From Desmodus rotundus (taxonomy: Eukaryota; Chordata; Mammalia; Chiroptera; Phyllostomidae), in NCBI RefSeq assembly GCF_022682495.2, contig NC_071388.1, positions 27,264,139 through 27,328,138 on the forward strand: a DNA stretch of 64,000 bases, written 5' to 3'. Position 1 is the stretch's first letter. Every line of letters starts with the position of its first letter. This document shows, piece after piece, positions 1 through 10,995 of this stretch. Position numbers and translations under genes: made by a program. Below the pieces are notes generated by a model. That model saw only the letters and a program-made list of their open reading frames with translations, ran no database searches and was not told the origin of the DNA.

Positions 1-149
1 GCATATGTATTCTAAAAGTTGGTTGTATTAATATATGACACATTGTCCATGGATGATGTCTGAAACCAATGGTAATCATACCACAAATGGATACACTGAG
101 AAAATGGAATGGTTATTTGCTCTAATAGATGTGATCCCTAGTTCCATTT

Positions 150-654
150 GGCACACATATCACAACTATTCCACTTCTGGGAATACATCCAAAGAATCCC
201 AAAACACTAGCTTGAAAGAACATCAGCAACCCTATGTTCATTGTAGCATTATTTACAATCACCAAGAAATGGAAACAGCTCGTATCCATCAGTAGATGAG
301 TGGATAAAACAACTATGGGATATTTGCACAGTCGAATACTACTGGGCTTAAAAAAGAAGAAAATTTTAGCCTTTGTGATGGCATGAATGGACCGGGAGAA
401 CATTTTACTAAGTGAAATAAGGCAGTTAGAGAAAGACAAATACCATATAATTTAACTTATATGTGGCATCTAATGAACTAACTGAACTAACAAGAAAAAT
501 AGAGACAGAATCATAGATAGAGAGCAGGATGACAGTTAGTGGCAGGGGTGGTTGGTGGGGAATGTTAGAGGATGGAGGGATTGAACAAAAAAGAAAATGG
601 ACTCGTGGATATGGACAACAGTGTGGTGACTGCCGGGGGAAAGAGGTTTAAAAT
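150..654 (+). mobile_element. L1 LINE, 3' end (end of ORF2 plus 3' UTR), 5'-truncated
   Basis: The segment follows the end of mammalian L1 ORF2 and its 3' UTR. It has the 'ttccacttctgggaatacat' stretch (end of the ORF2 C-terminal region), then 'gagaacattttactaagtga' and 'gagagcaggatgacagttag' of the bat-type 3' UTR. ORF2 is broken by frameshifts and stops. The left boundary is approximate; bases 1-149 are not assigned. The element runs into an AAAT tract that probably grew from its A-rich tail. Confidence 0.85.
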
Positions 655-655
655 C

Positions 656-694
<39 letters not shown>

Positions 695-697
695 ATA
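656..697. repeat. (AAAT)n microsatellite
   Basis: About ten tandem AAAT units directly follow the L1 3' end. They are most likely an expansion of the L1 tail, and lie immediately before a Ves SINE. Confidence 0.95.
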
Positions 698-707
698 GAA
701 TGCCCAT

Positions 708-841
708 GCTCTGGTCAAGTTGCTCAGTTGGTTGGAGCATCCTCCCATACACCAAAAGGTTAAGGTTTCCATCCCCAGTCAGGGCACAGACAGGAGACCA
801 CTGAACCATATTTTTCTCTCTTCCTCTGGGTCTAATCAATA
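708..841 (+). mobile_element. Ves SINE (tRNA-derived), 3'-truncated
   Basis: The head 'ctctggtcaagttgctcagt' and the later 'ccccagtcagggcacaga' match the tRNA-related part of bat Ves SINEs. The T/C-rich 3' region is present only in part ('tttttctctcttcctctggg'), and there is no A-rich tail before the adjacent mariner. The B box is degenerate. Confidence 0.8.
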
Positions 842-843
842 TA

Positions 844-1517
844 TGAGGTACGTCCAGAAAAATTTCATCCATTGTTACTATAACAAGAATGGTTTGTGCT
901 AAATCAATGTAACCTGGCAGCCAGGGAGAGTGGGCTGGAATGCACATACCTGAACAACGGTGACTTCACTATACTAGTCCATGGGGGTGGTAGATGCTGT
1001 TGTGTGAGCATGTGTACTGTGTGGCCACTGCATAGAATGACTGAGTGAGTAAAGAAATAAATCTGTATCAAATTTTACATTAAGCTTGAACATTCCTCTG
1101 TGGAAACTGGTTGATTCAGAAGGCTGCACCTACGGGCAACTGGTGATTGGCAACTTCATCACCACAACATGCCCACTCATGCATCATGTCTCATGCAGTT
1201 TTTTGGCCAAACATCAAATCATCCAGGTGACTCAGTCCCCATACAGCCCACGTTTGGTGCCCTGAGAATTTTTGCTTTTCACAAAACTAAAATCAGCTTT
1301 GAAAGGGAAGAAATTTCTGGATATTTATGAGATTCAGGAAAATAGGATGAGGCAGCTGATGGCAATAGGGAGAACTGTGTGAGGTCCCAAGGTGCCTAGT
1401 TTGAAGGGGACTGAGGTGTCATTGCCCTAAGTGCAATGTTTCTTGTATCTGTATCTCCTTCAATAAATGTCTCTATTTTTCATATTATGTTGCTGGATAC
1501 TTTCTGAACAGACCTTG
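844..1517 (+). mobile_element. mariner-family DNA transposon, internally deleted
   Basis: Near-complete non-autonomous Tc1/mariner element of 674 bp. The left end 'tgaggtacgtccagaaa' and right end 'tttctgaacagaccttg' are imperfect terminal inverted repeats, flanked on both sides by TA (842-843 and 1518-1519), the usual mariner target duplication. At 1061-1108 the frame reads ICIKFYIKLEHSSVET, which resembles the N-terminal helix-turn-helix of mariner transposases. Near 1238-1300 a decayed version of the C-terminal 'YSPDLAP..LF' region appears, with a stop inside it. The central catalytic part is missing, so the element cannot code for a working transposase. A second copy of the same design lies on the minus strand at 61876-62576. 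Confidence 0.88.
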
Positions 1518-1814
1518 TATATATCCTTGAGTAAGAATTTTTTTTTTAAAAAAAGAAGGTACTTTACACAAAAATGCATCTCAAAATGCAGGAGTTATAT
1601 CAATATTTATTATTTACTACTAGCATATTTAGGCTGGGGTTTTGGTACAATAACAAAATATCTCCTTACAGAGATACAACAGCAATAATTTAAAGAATTG
1701 CAATATATGTAATTGTTCAGAACTCATGTACTTTTTGTAATAAAGAAAGTAGTGATTTCTAGATCTCGATGTTGGGTGGGGAAAATAAATTATATGGTGT
1801 CTCAAACAGAACTT
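1518..1814. other. unassigned AT-rich stretch
   Basis: No gene or repeat family recognised. It contains a short T/A-rich run near 1540-1556. Confidence 0.5.
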
Positions 1815-2460
1815 TCAATTCTAGACAATTGCTGGCAAGGGTGTAAGTCAACAAGAACTCTATCTAATTCATTGTTGGTTGGAATGTAAAATGCTACAGT
1901 CACCTTAAAAGCAATTTGACGGTTTCTTACAGAGCTAAATATAGTTCTGCTGTACAATCTAGCAATCACACTCCTGGGTATTTACCCAACTGATTTGAAA
2001 ATTTATGTTCACTCAGAAGCCTTCATGTGAATGTTTTTAGCAGCTTTATTCATAATCACCTGAAACTGGAAGCAATCAAGACATCCTTCAACTTTTTGTT
2101 TACTCATATACTGGAATACAATTCCTCAGAAAAATGGAATAAGATGTGACCCATCCAAAGATATGGTTGAATCTTAGGTAAATTTTGGTAAGTGAAAAAA
2201 ATCAGTCTGAAAAGATTACAAATTTTATGATTACATTTATATGATGTTGTGTAAAATGCAAGATTATTGAGATGCTAAATTAGTCCGTAGTCCCTAGGGA
2301 TTCAGGGTAGGTAAAATTGAGGGTTGAAAACATGAAGCATAGGACAATTTTTTAAGCCATTAAAACTGTTCTGTATGGCACTGCAATGGTGTATACCTTA
2401 TATGTTTGTCAAAGTCCATCGAATTTTACAGCCTAAAGACTGAAATTTAATTTATTAAAA
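1815..2460 (+). mobile_element. ancient L1 (L1M type), ORF2 end and 3' UTR
   Basis: Heavily diverged L1 sense sequence. 'gcaatcacactcctgggtat' followed by 'tttacccaactgatttgaaa' is the L1M ORF2 C-terminal region. The part around 2300-2440 (start of 'gattcagggtaggtaaaatt' and 'tgtttgtcaaagtccatcga') is typical of old L1M 3' UTRs. Divergence is clearly higher than in the bat-type L1 at 150-654. Confidence 0.75.
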
Positions 2461-3329
2461 AATATAAAAGGAATTTGGAAGATGGGAAACCATAGGATGG
2501 AAGTCAAAGTGGGTCGGAGAAATGTAATTGCATTAAAATGGGAGGCACAGCGCTGGTGACACGAGAGAGAAGAACACTGATCTACGTAAGTGCAGAATTG
2601 AGTGGAGAAGTCGAGAAGCAAAAGGAGTTAAACATAAGCACAAACTGATAAAATTTTCTATGGGATTATGAAGTAACAATTCTGAAACTACTCTCCATGT
2701 ATGATAGCAGGTGGCTGGAGACATATTTCTCGCTAGTAGAGCGAAAGGTTGCTGATCAAAAAAGTAAGAAGACTAGAAGCAATGGTAATGAATTGGAATG
2801 GGAGACATCAGTATGAATTCATATTTGAATTAATATAGACATGCATGATTATATATAGAAATATTTGTAGATATGTGTGCGTGCTGTGCTTATAGTATAT
2901 ACTCAAATCTCATCTTTTACTGTCAGTAGAGAACACCTATACACAATAATACCTCAGTAGCAATGAAAGTACCAACCTCCTATATTTTGTTTTTTATTAC
3001 CACTTTTTAATAAAAGCAACTGGGTCTTGGAGAAATGGTTGATTTTAGAAAAGGCCAAGAACTAAACATGATGAATCTGAATATCCTGGAATTCAGGAAA
3101 GTAAGGAGTTTCCAAATAAAAGTAAAAAATAAATAAGTCAAACACAGAAATTTAAATCACAGTTATGGGGATATATTAATGGGACATAGTAGCAACCCAA
3201 AGGAGCCCTTAATTGCCAAAGCTGGAAAATTTGAGTAAAAAAAAAAACAAAGTAGCACTAGATTATAGCTACATAAAAATAAATGTTTATGAACTCATGC
3301 TTATATAAATGAGCAACTTAATACATAAA

Positions 3330-3338
3330 TAGATAGAT

Positions 3339-3379
<41 letters not shown>
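3330..3379. repeat. (GATA)n microsatellite
   Basis: About a dozen GATA/AGAT units with one interruption. They sit where related L1M 3' UTRs have a short ATAA-rich run, so the array probably arose inside the L1 copy. Confidence 0.95.
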
Positions 3380-3503
3380 CTGATACATAGATAGGTAAAT
3401 GTAGTTACCCTACACTTAAGTACATAGACGGACGAGAACCCTCCACTCCATGAGTGTGAGCTGCACATAACGACTTTCTTCCAAAGAATATGTGTGTATG
3501 TGT

Positions 3504-3516
3504 GGGGGGGGGGGGG
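3504..3516. repeat. poly-G run (13 G)
   Basis: Uninterrupted G run inside the L1M 3' UTR, probably an expansion of a shorter native G stretch. Confidence 0.9.
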
Positions 3517-3679
3517 TAGGGCAAGAGTAAAAGAGTGGATAAACCTGAGAAATACTCCCTCAGCCAGGTGATATAGGTCACTATCAACAGTCATAAATCA
3601 TGTTAATGCCTGTGATGTGATGTGAGAATTCCACTTTACCTCTTTGGTCTTTCCCCAAATTTCAGCTTGCTTTCTCTTA

Positions 3680-4080
3680 CCTTTCTTTTTTCCATTTTAA
3701 TACATTCACTTTACATCCACACCTTATTCTCTGCACTATTGTGTCCTAGAGGCAACTTTTGTTATCTTTTTCATTAACTCTTTTTTCTATATACCTGAAA
3801 AATGTATTTTTGTGTTGCATAGACAAAATTTTAATCTCACATAAATGGTATTGCCGTTTATGTTATTGGTTCCCCATTAATATTATAATTTTACTATCCA
3901 CTCATGTTTGCATGACTGCTATAATCTCTTGTATAAAATTATGTTTTTTTTCTATTTGTTCTTACACTGGTGTACATTAAGATGGGTTCAGTAGTGTACA
4001 TTGCACGACCATAACGAATACTGCAATGACATGCTGTATGTGGATTCTTGTAGAAATCCATTTGTTAAGACTCCTTTGAA
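3680..4080 (-). mobile_element. ancient L1M fragment, antisense
   Basis: The stretch running through 'gaggcaacttttgttatctt' and 'ctcacataaatggtattgcc', with 'gaatactgcaatgacatgct' later, resembles the reverse complement of an old L1M 3' region. Very diverged, so the boundaries are loose. Confidence 0.5.
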
Positions 4081-4129
4081 TGTCTAACATGTGTGAAGTT
4101 GTTTGGTTATAGATAAGGTGGTCACATAC

Positions 4130-4935
4130 TTAGCCTTGTAAAACAGAACTCGCTGTGGAGTGAAAGTGAACTACACTTTCTGTCACCTCGGTGATAAAGT
4201 AGGCGGGACTGGCTCCAGGGTAAAACCACTGCGGCCTGACAAGGTTCTGCACTTGCAGTTTACTGCTCTGTGTCCGCCATCTTGACAGTCTCAACGATTT
4301 TATCTTAGAATTTACGATTTTTAAATGAAGTCCACTGGCACATGGACCATGTGCAGCGGTTAGGTAGAGAGGGTTGGGGAGTGACTTGGAACATCAGTCT
4401 TTTGCCATCCTGCATCCTACTACCTCCCCCCACTTCTTTGGGATGGCTTTCTGGTTGCCTGCTCCCCACCTCCTCCCCCACTGCCCTCGCCCACTCACAT
4501 TTCTTAGTCTTGGCCCGACCTCTCACTCCAGGCCCTGCCCTATGATGACTGTCACCTTCTTTCAAGAGCAGCAACCAAACTGCACCAGTAAGAGTAGGCC
4601 CAAGCACTGCAGTTGGCAGGTATCCTAGGGGGAGGCCTGGACCGTGCACAGAGGATGGCAGGCTGAGGGTGGATAGTCTATACTATCCCAGATGCTAGCG
4701 TCACACTTTCTATGAATGATTCTGCTAGAGCCAGCCCCTCACCCCCGATCCAGGTAGGGCAAATATATAGTACGGAGGTTGCAGTCCCTTTAGAGTTATC
4801 CATTCTCCATGGGTTAAGGGTGGCAGGCCCATAAAGAGAAGAGATTGATTTCTCTGCCCTCAAGCCATAGAAAGACGTGTCATTCCGGCTGTTGGCAGGA
4901 GAGGATCCTCGGGTTCTCCGCGTAAGTCCCCTTGG
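4130..4935. other. GC-richer stretch, family not identified (LTR-like?)
   Basis: Clearly richer in G and C than its surroundings, with several blocks such as 'gtgtccgccatcttgacagt', C-rich tracts at 4425-4490 and 'cctcgggttctccgcgtaag'. Open frames exist on both strands but show no conserved domain and lie in low-complexity C-rich sequence. The composition and abrupt edges would fit an old LTR or other transposon, or a unique regulatory stretch. I could not place it in a family and saw no TG...CA ends or target duplication. Confidence 0.4.
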
Positions 4936-6820
4936 CTCTTTGATGCAGAGTTATATGTTATTCTTTTATCTGCACCCTGTTGGAGATATTCGTGTGATTG
5001 TACTTGTCGAATTTATTAATGTGGGAAAATTACATTGATGTATGTTTTCTGATGTGAACATTTCTTATATTCCTTGGTTAAAACACTGTCAACAGTAACA
5101 AGAACATTACATTTATGAAAAGTATTTAGTGTAAAGCCTATAAAAATCTAAAAACAAAATGTAATACTTTGGGTTATGAACATGTAGCTGAACATATAAT
5201 AAAATATATCAAAAAGAAAAATAAAACTTTTTAAAGTTAGAGAAGAGGAAGTGAAATACTTTTCCTTGGTTCCATGTTAGAAAATTTACTACCATTAATA
5301 GGACAATAACAAAAAGATAAAATGTTAAATAATTACTTTCAAATAAAATTAGTAGTTGAAAAAAGGAGTTAATTAATAAAAGTTAATTCACAACCCTCTT
5401 TAAAACTCATTAAAATTATTTAATATGTTCTAACATAGTAGTAATCAACAGCTACTTTCAAACTTAACTGTTAAATATTAAAGTCATTTTCATCAAAATT
5501 CAGAGGAAGGTCATATACAGAGACATTTCGTGTGTTCAAATAAATGCAATAAAAGCAAACAGAAATGTAAAAATTATCGACTGGAACAAGGTGATGATAC
5601 TTTAAGTCATGTATAGTTTTTTTTAAAATGCTGTAACAAACAATATAAATAAGTCAACTAGAAAAATAATTATTAATAAGAATGTTCAGTAAGATAGCAT
5701 ATTCACAAACCATTAACTTTATTTGGAAATAAAATTGTTAGAACTTATTCTGAACAAGTGTGAGGCAACAGAAAAAAATGTAAATAAATGAAACAATATA
5801 TCTAATTTCAGAGTAGATGAAACAATATTTAAATAATTTTAAGCTAATTAGATGAATATTTTGACATAAGCTCAGAAAAGACAATATACCAAATTAATAA
5901 AATATATTTGAAAGATTAATATAGAAAAAGAAATATCTGTAGCTATAGTTACAAATATTTTGTGTGTGTGTAAATAGACTGATCTAAGGAATATACTTAT
6001 TTAGCCATATTATTGCCTATTTTATTAATTTGCATAATTGTGGTATGTCTTCTCTATAGAAAAGGTAGCATGTCAATTGATGACCTACATAATTGGTTAA
6101 CCTGTAGGAAGGAAAAATAGATCCCACCTCACACCTTGTACCACTAAATCCTGAACTAATTAAAGTTTTCATATAAACATGCATAATAAAGATTGTTTTT
6201 ATTTTTACTAAAGTTACATATCTATATGAGCTCTCTTTTTAAGTGATATCTGAAACTAGACATTCTAGAAATGCCATATTTGATTATGTTAAAATGTACT
6301 TAGAATCTATGTTCTCAGTACATGTATACTTTATATCAACATAACAAGGAGAAGAATCCTATTTTAATATAAATATGTATTGTCTGTAATACATATTAAT
6401 ATATTATAAGAGACTCAAAACAAGAGTAATGTTTCTTGTAAAACTTATTTCAGTTAAACTTAGGAATATTAGTCATTAATTAGCTACTGGAATTTTATTA
6501 CTGTATTGTTTTCTTAACAGAAAATTGGTACCACACAAAAAACAATAGGATCATAAACCATGGATTATCACTATGATTAAAAAATATAAATTCATCAAAA
6601 TCAAGTTGGAGAGAATATGAATACTGTTGAATTAAAACAAATGCACTTGGAAAATATTCTGTCCAGTCTGATCCCACTAACGTAAGACATATTTTATCAA
6701 TTGGAAAGGCTATTTGGAAACAATAAAAAAATGTGGCAGAGTTGCTTAAATAAAGAGGAGTTCATATAATTCACTAAACATAGGGTTGTTGCCTTGTTCC
6801 AGAGTATCAAGAAAGTATCT
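4936..6820. other. unassigned AT-rich sequence
   Basis: No gene. Long A/T-rich stretches without clear repeat identity. Around 6110-6180 'agatcccacctcacaccttg' resembles decayed L1 ORF2 sense sequence, so part of this may be old L1. Confidence 0.5.
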
Positions 6821-7112
6821 GGAGAACATTATACTAAGTGAAATAAGGCAGCCAGAGAAAGACAAATACCATCTAATTTTGCTCTAATGAACAAACGAAA
6901 CTAACACACAAAAAAGAGACATGCTCTTAGGTAGAGAGCAGGCTGACAGCTCTGGGGGTAGGTGGTTTAGGAGGTGGAGGGATCGATTGAAAAAGAAAAA
7001 GGACTCATGGACATGGACAACAGTGTGGGGATTGTGGGGGAAGGTGGTAGGTGGAGGTCGAAGAGACTATAAGGGGGATAAATGGTAATGGAAAAAATAC
7101 AATAAAAGTAAA
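6821..7112 (+). mobile_element. bat-type L1 3' UTR, 5'-truncated
   Basis: Begins abruptly at 'ggagaacattatactaagtg' and runs through 'gtagagagcaggctgacagc', 'gacatggacaacagtgtggg' and the terminal 'aatggtaatggaaaaaatac' with a short A-rich tail. Same subfamily region as 350-650, so this is a short 5'-truncated insertion. No clean target duplication found. Confidence 0.9.
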
Positions 7113-7509
7113 CTAAAATTTTCAACTGGCATACAACCCCCTCTCAAAAAATAAATGATGATTATCAGAGTCATTGGTTGCTTTTGTGTGTTCCACCTTT
7201 TTTATGTTTTGTGTGAAAATTTTTCATCATGCTCATCTCCTTATGGTTTGAGATGGCTTCTAAAGCCCTAGATGTTATGTTCACTTTCAAAAAGAATAAG
7301 AGGGAAAAGAAATGGTTATATTCACATATCTCTCCTCATATGAAAAAAGCAAAATCCTTTCTGGATATGCATTAAGAATTCTGTCCACATACCATTGACT
7401 AAAATTGTGGCATTGACATGCCTAACTGTAAATATTTCGATGGGAGAAAGCATAGGTTGTGAATTGATGTTTGTAACTCGATTACAGAATCTGACACAGT
7501 TAGTGAGAG
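7113..7509. other. unassigned sequence
   Basis: No gene recognised. Overlapping open frames on the two strands at 7322-7684 run into the LTR next door and are judged chance frames. Confidence 0.5.
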
Positions 7510-8020
7510 AAACACTCTCCAGGATGGACCACGATGGCCCCACTTTCTGGTTCATGCCCTTGTGTAATACCCTTCCCCAAAAGGTGGGCTGAATCTCTTC
7601 TAATAAATAGAATAAAGCAAGATTAATGGATGTCACTTCCATCATTAAGTTACAATTATAATTTTTGAATATGAAAATGAACACTTACCAGAATTTTAAA
7701 AAATAATTAGGTTACAAAAGACTGTGCCTTCCACTTGGGCTCCCTTTCTGCCTCGTCCCCCTGCTTGCTGGCTCTGCAGAAAGTGGACGTCCATACTGTG
7801 CTGTCCTAAGCAGTGGCCCATGTGGCAAGGAACTGATGTCTCTGGCCAAAAACCACATGAGAGAAAGTGGAAGGAAATCTTCCCTGAAGCAAGCTTTGAG
7901 ATGACTGCAGCTTTGGCCAAAAGTCTGATTGTAACCTTCTGTGATGTAATATAAATGTTTGCTATTTTAAGCAGCAAAGTTTTGGGGGTAATTTGCTACT
8001 AAGCAATATGTAACAAATGC
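7510..8020 (+). mobile_element. MaLR LTR (MLT1-like), solo
   Basis: Ancient endogenous retrovirus-like LTR. The 5' part has 'acgatggccccactttctgg', 'gcccttgtgtaatacccttc' and 'tctaataaatagaataaagc'. The 3' part has 'gagatgactgcagctttggc', 'taaatgtttgctattttaag' and 'ggtaatttgctactaagcaa', the typical MLT1 end. About 64 bases at 7641-7704 have no counterpart in the family as I know it. No internal viral genes lie beside it. Confidence 0.82.
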
Positions 8021-9974
8021 TGACTATAAATTAGTATATGGCTCACAAACCATTGAAGTTGAGATGGTTGCCTGATACCATTAGTTTTGGTCAGAAACAA
8101 AATAAATTTTATATGTGCACTAAGTGGCTATGAAATATAACACATAAAAATAAAATAAATATATAAATAAAATGTATGGTTATATTTCATTTAATCCCCA
8201 GATAAACAAAAGCATTTGTGAATCTATAAAAATTTGATTATTAAAATCAAATTCATAATTTAATCACTATTCATGAAATGTCACATAAAGAACCTAGAAT
8301 AATCTGGTGTATATTGTTTACTCCTTTTTTATGTATGTAAAGAATAACTGGAGTTTTCATCAGTGTATTTCTATATACACAAATAAAATAATGCCAATAA
8401 GAATGCTGAGTTGAAATAGAACAGAAATACTGTATCTTAACATTATTGTACAATGTCATACATTTTTTCTGCCAGTTCTTACCAGTGTGCAGTAACTGTC
8501 ACCTTGTACCGCAGAATAAATCAGCCTGTGGTAAAAAGTTCTTTCTGAAATGAACTTATATTTTAATGAACAACATGAATCTTTTGATATAATTTCTTCT
8601 CTTTGGAAAATTATATTTTGCAGTGAACACAAACATTAAAATAGCTTATTGAATAAATCACAAGATATGAACTAAGAACTTGATTTAGTGTGCTAGGGAA
8701 GTGTTTGGCAATCAAAATATCCGTTCTTGATAAACCCTTTACTAATGCTATGCAAGTAGTTCTTCTCCTTGTATAAGATGACTTGATTGTGAGTCGGGTT
8801 ACTTCAGATAAGAGCACCTCTTACATTTCACATTTTATTGAGGTTGTGGTTCAACACAAGTTCTATCAACTACTTAAGGTGTTTTCCAATTTAAAATCAG
8901 AAGACTGTCTTGGGAAACTTTCAGAATATATTATTTAGCAAGAGCTAATAGATCCCAAATGCCATTTAAAATTATTTTTTCATCCCAAATCAATTTGATT
9001 CTTTCTTGAAAAATCTTTACTATATTCCTTGGTAAATTGAGCAATTAACAAAGTTAACCATCATGGACTTGAAATCTTGCCTGGAAATATTCATAATCCT
9101 TTCTCAGAGTGTATAAAAGGAATGTCTATTGTGACTTAGAATACACTTAAATAAAGAGAGAAAAATGTATTGTGTATAGTTATTAAGTAGTACTTGTGAA
9201 AAGAAAGATTATAAGATTTCTGGAAAGGATTCTTGTGTGAAGTCCCATTTTACTTTAGCGAAGGGTATAGTAGCAAGATGCAATGTAAATGAGTGCTATC
9301 AATAACATTAATTACCTGCTGCCTCTGTAAATGTGTATATTAGAGACACCAGGCCAGACAGTCTTAATAAAGCAAGATAAACCCTTGCTTCATAGCCATG
9401 AAGGACAAGCTGTATTGTGGAACCAGTTAAAGCTGACTTTATCACTGAAATAGACAAGCTACCACATTAAAATGCACAACATGCCACTAATGCTAAACAC
9501 CAGTATCCAAAACAAAAACAAAACAAAACAGAGAGATACTCTGTGTACCAAGAAGCAAATCTCTAGCCCATGGGATGCTACATGCATTTTGGAAACACAT
9601 GCAAAAGATACTACTTTTACTGATGGGCTACATGCTCAACTACTCCTTTATCCCTCATCGGGATCCTGTATCTACTATATTTCCTGAATGCCTTGCAACA
9701 TTCTTTGTAACTTATTTTCTATACAAACCAACCAGTTTTGTTAGGTTCAGTGGGGATACAAAGAGGTAATATACAGTATTGATTCAGAGAGATATATCAA
9801 ATTAGTAAATACATTTAGTCAATAATGTCAAGATTTTTAAAAAGTATATTTGTTCCCTCATGCAGAAACATAACAAATATACAAAAGCAGAATATCAATA
9901 ATGTAATAGTATTACATTTTTTAGAAGCTACAAAGAAGGATGGTTGGTTACTGCATGAGGAGACCAACAAGAGT
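8021..9974. other. unassigned AT-rich sequence
   Basis: No gene or clear repeat family. Holds a short AAAAC-rich run near 9510-9532. Small open frames here have no recognisable domain. Confidence 0.5.
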
Positions 9975-10145
9975 AATATCTATCTGCCTCAGTTTCCTCT
10001 CTGTAAAATAGGAGTAATAGTACCTAACATAAGGGGTCATTGGGAGAATTAAAGAAGTTAATAAGAATAAAGGCTTCAAAACAATCACATGTAGTGTTTG
10101 CTATACAAGTGTTTGTTGATATTATTACTAATAATATTTGAATCA
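9975..10145 (+). mobile_element. MIR SINE
   Basis: 'ctgcctcagtttcctctctg' followed by 'taaaataggagtaatagtac' and 'attgggagaattaaagaagt' is the classic MIR core and 3' part in sense orientation. Diverged, as expected for this old family. Confidence 0.85.
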
Positions 10146-10729
10146 AAAGCAATTAGCTAAACACTAGAGTCCATTCTTCACTCCTACCCAGCAAGGCAAT
10201 GGCATCACATGACATAAAGGAAGAGCAAACCATAAGGGCTAAAGGAAATGCTACATGTAATCAGGGTGGGAGAGAAGACAACCAAAAGATAGGGATGAAA
10301 TAAAACCCCGAACACTGAGTGTGAGGTCCTTAGCCATTCCAAGTATTGGCTCCCTTGATGTGTCCCACGGATTTTTTATCTCATGGCATAAAATCAAGAA
10401 ATTTCTCCATAATTAAATTGACTCATCAAAAAATAAAGGCCTACTAAAAACCATGTTTAGAGAAGATTGAATGACAAATGGAAAATCATTCATGGCTGTA
10501 TGACAACAGTGAAACACACAAAAACTCGTCTTTCAACTCCTCCGTGCCAGAGGTATAGGTTCTAACCATTTATCCTCATAGATAAGAATGGAGAGCTGAG
10601 CTCAGCAGATATTTGCAGACATTTCTAACCCATAAAAAGGAAGATTGTATGAATCATCTATGGCTACAATAAGCTATGTCATAAACCACCTAAAATTCAA
10701 AGAAAAATAGCATGCAGCACAACTTTCTC
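10146..10729. other. unassigned sequence
   Basis: Nothing recognised. Confidence 0.45.
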
Positions 10730-10995
10730 ATTCACCCATCTGCAGGTTGGGTCAAGTTCACCTGATCTAAGCTGGACTTGTCTGGGTCTCCCACCAAGTT
10801 GTGGGGTAAGTATAGGTTTGCTCTACCATATTTCATTTTTCTACAGCAACAGGAGACACGGGGCCTTTTCTTATCATGGAAATAGAAGTAGGGGAGGGAT
10901 GCAACACGATGGCTCCTAAGACCTATGCTCAGAAATAGCACAATTTCACTACCACCAACATTCCACTGGCGAAAGCAAGTCACATAACTAAGATT
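10730..10995 (-). mobile_element. MaLR/MLT1-like LTR fragment, antisense
   Basis: Read on the minus strand, 'tgctttcgccagtggaatgt' followed by a 'ggtcttaggagcc' block and 'tttccatgataagaaaaggc' resembles the middle of MLT1-type LTRs (the motif CTTTGGCCAATGGGATGT). The open frame over it on the minus strand shows no protein family and is incidental. Confidence 0.55.

Larger units (their letters stand above)
2700..3655 (+). mobile_element. ancient L1M 3' UTR (long 3'-UTR subtype)
   Basis: Blocks match, in order, the long 3' UTR of old mammalian L1M elements: 'gggagacatcagtatgaatt', 'tcttggagaaatggttgatt', 'aattgccaaagctggaaaat', 'gactttcttccaaagaatat', 'ctccctcagccaggtgatat' and 'ttccactttacctctttggt'. 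A GATA microsatellite and a G run sit inside it. The same family's far 3' end is found antisense at 12397-12660. No coding potential. Confidence 0.75.

Noticed and set aside
7322..7684. 120-codon open frame on the minus strand
   Set aside because: It overlaps the start of an MLT1-like LTR and an opposing frame, and matches no protein family.
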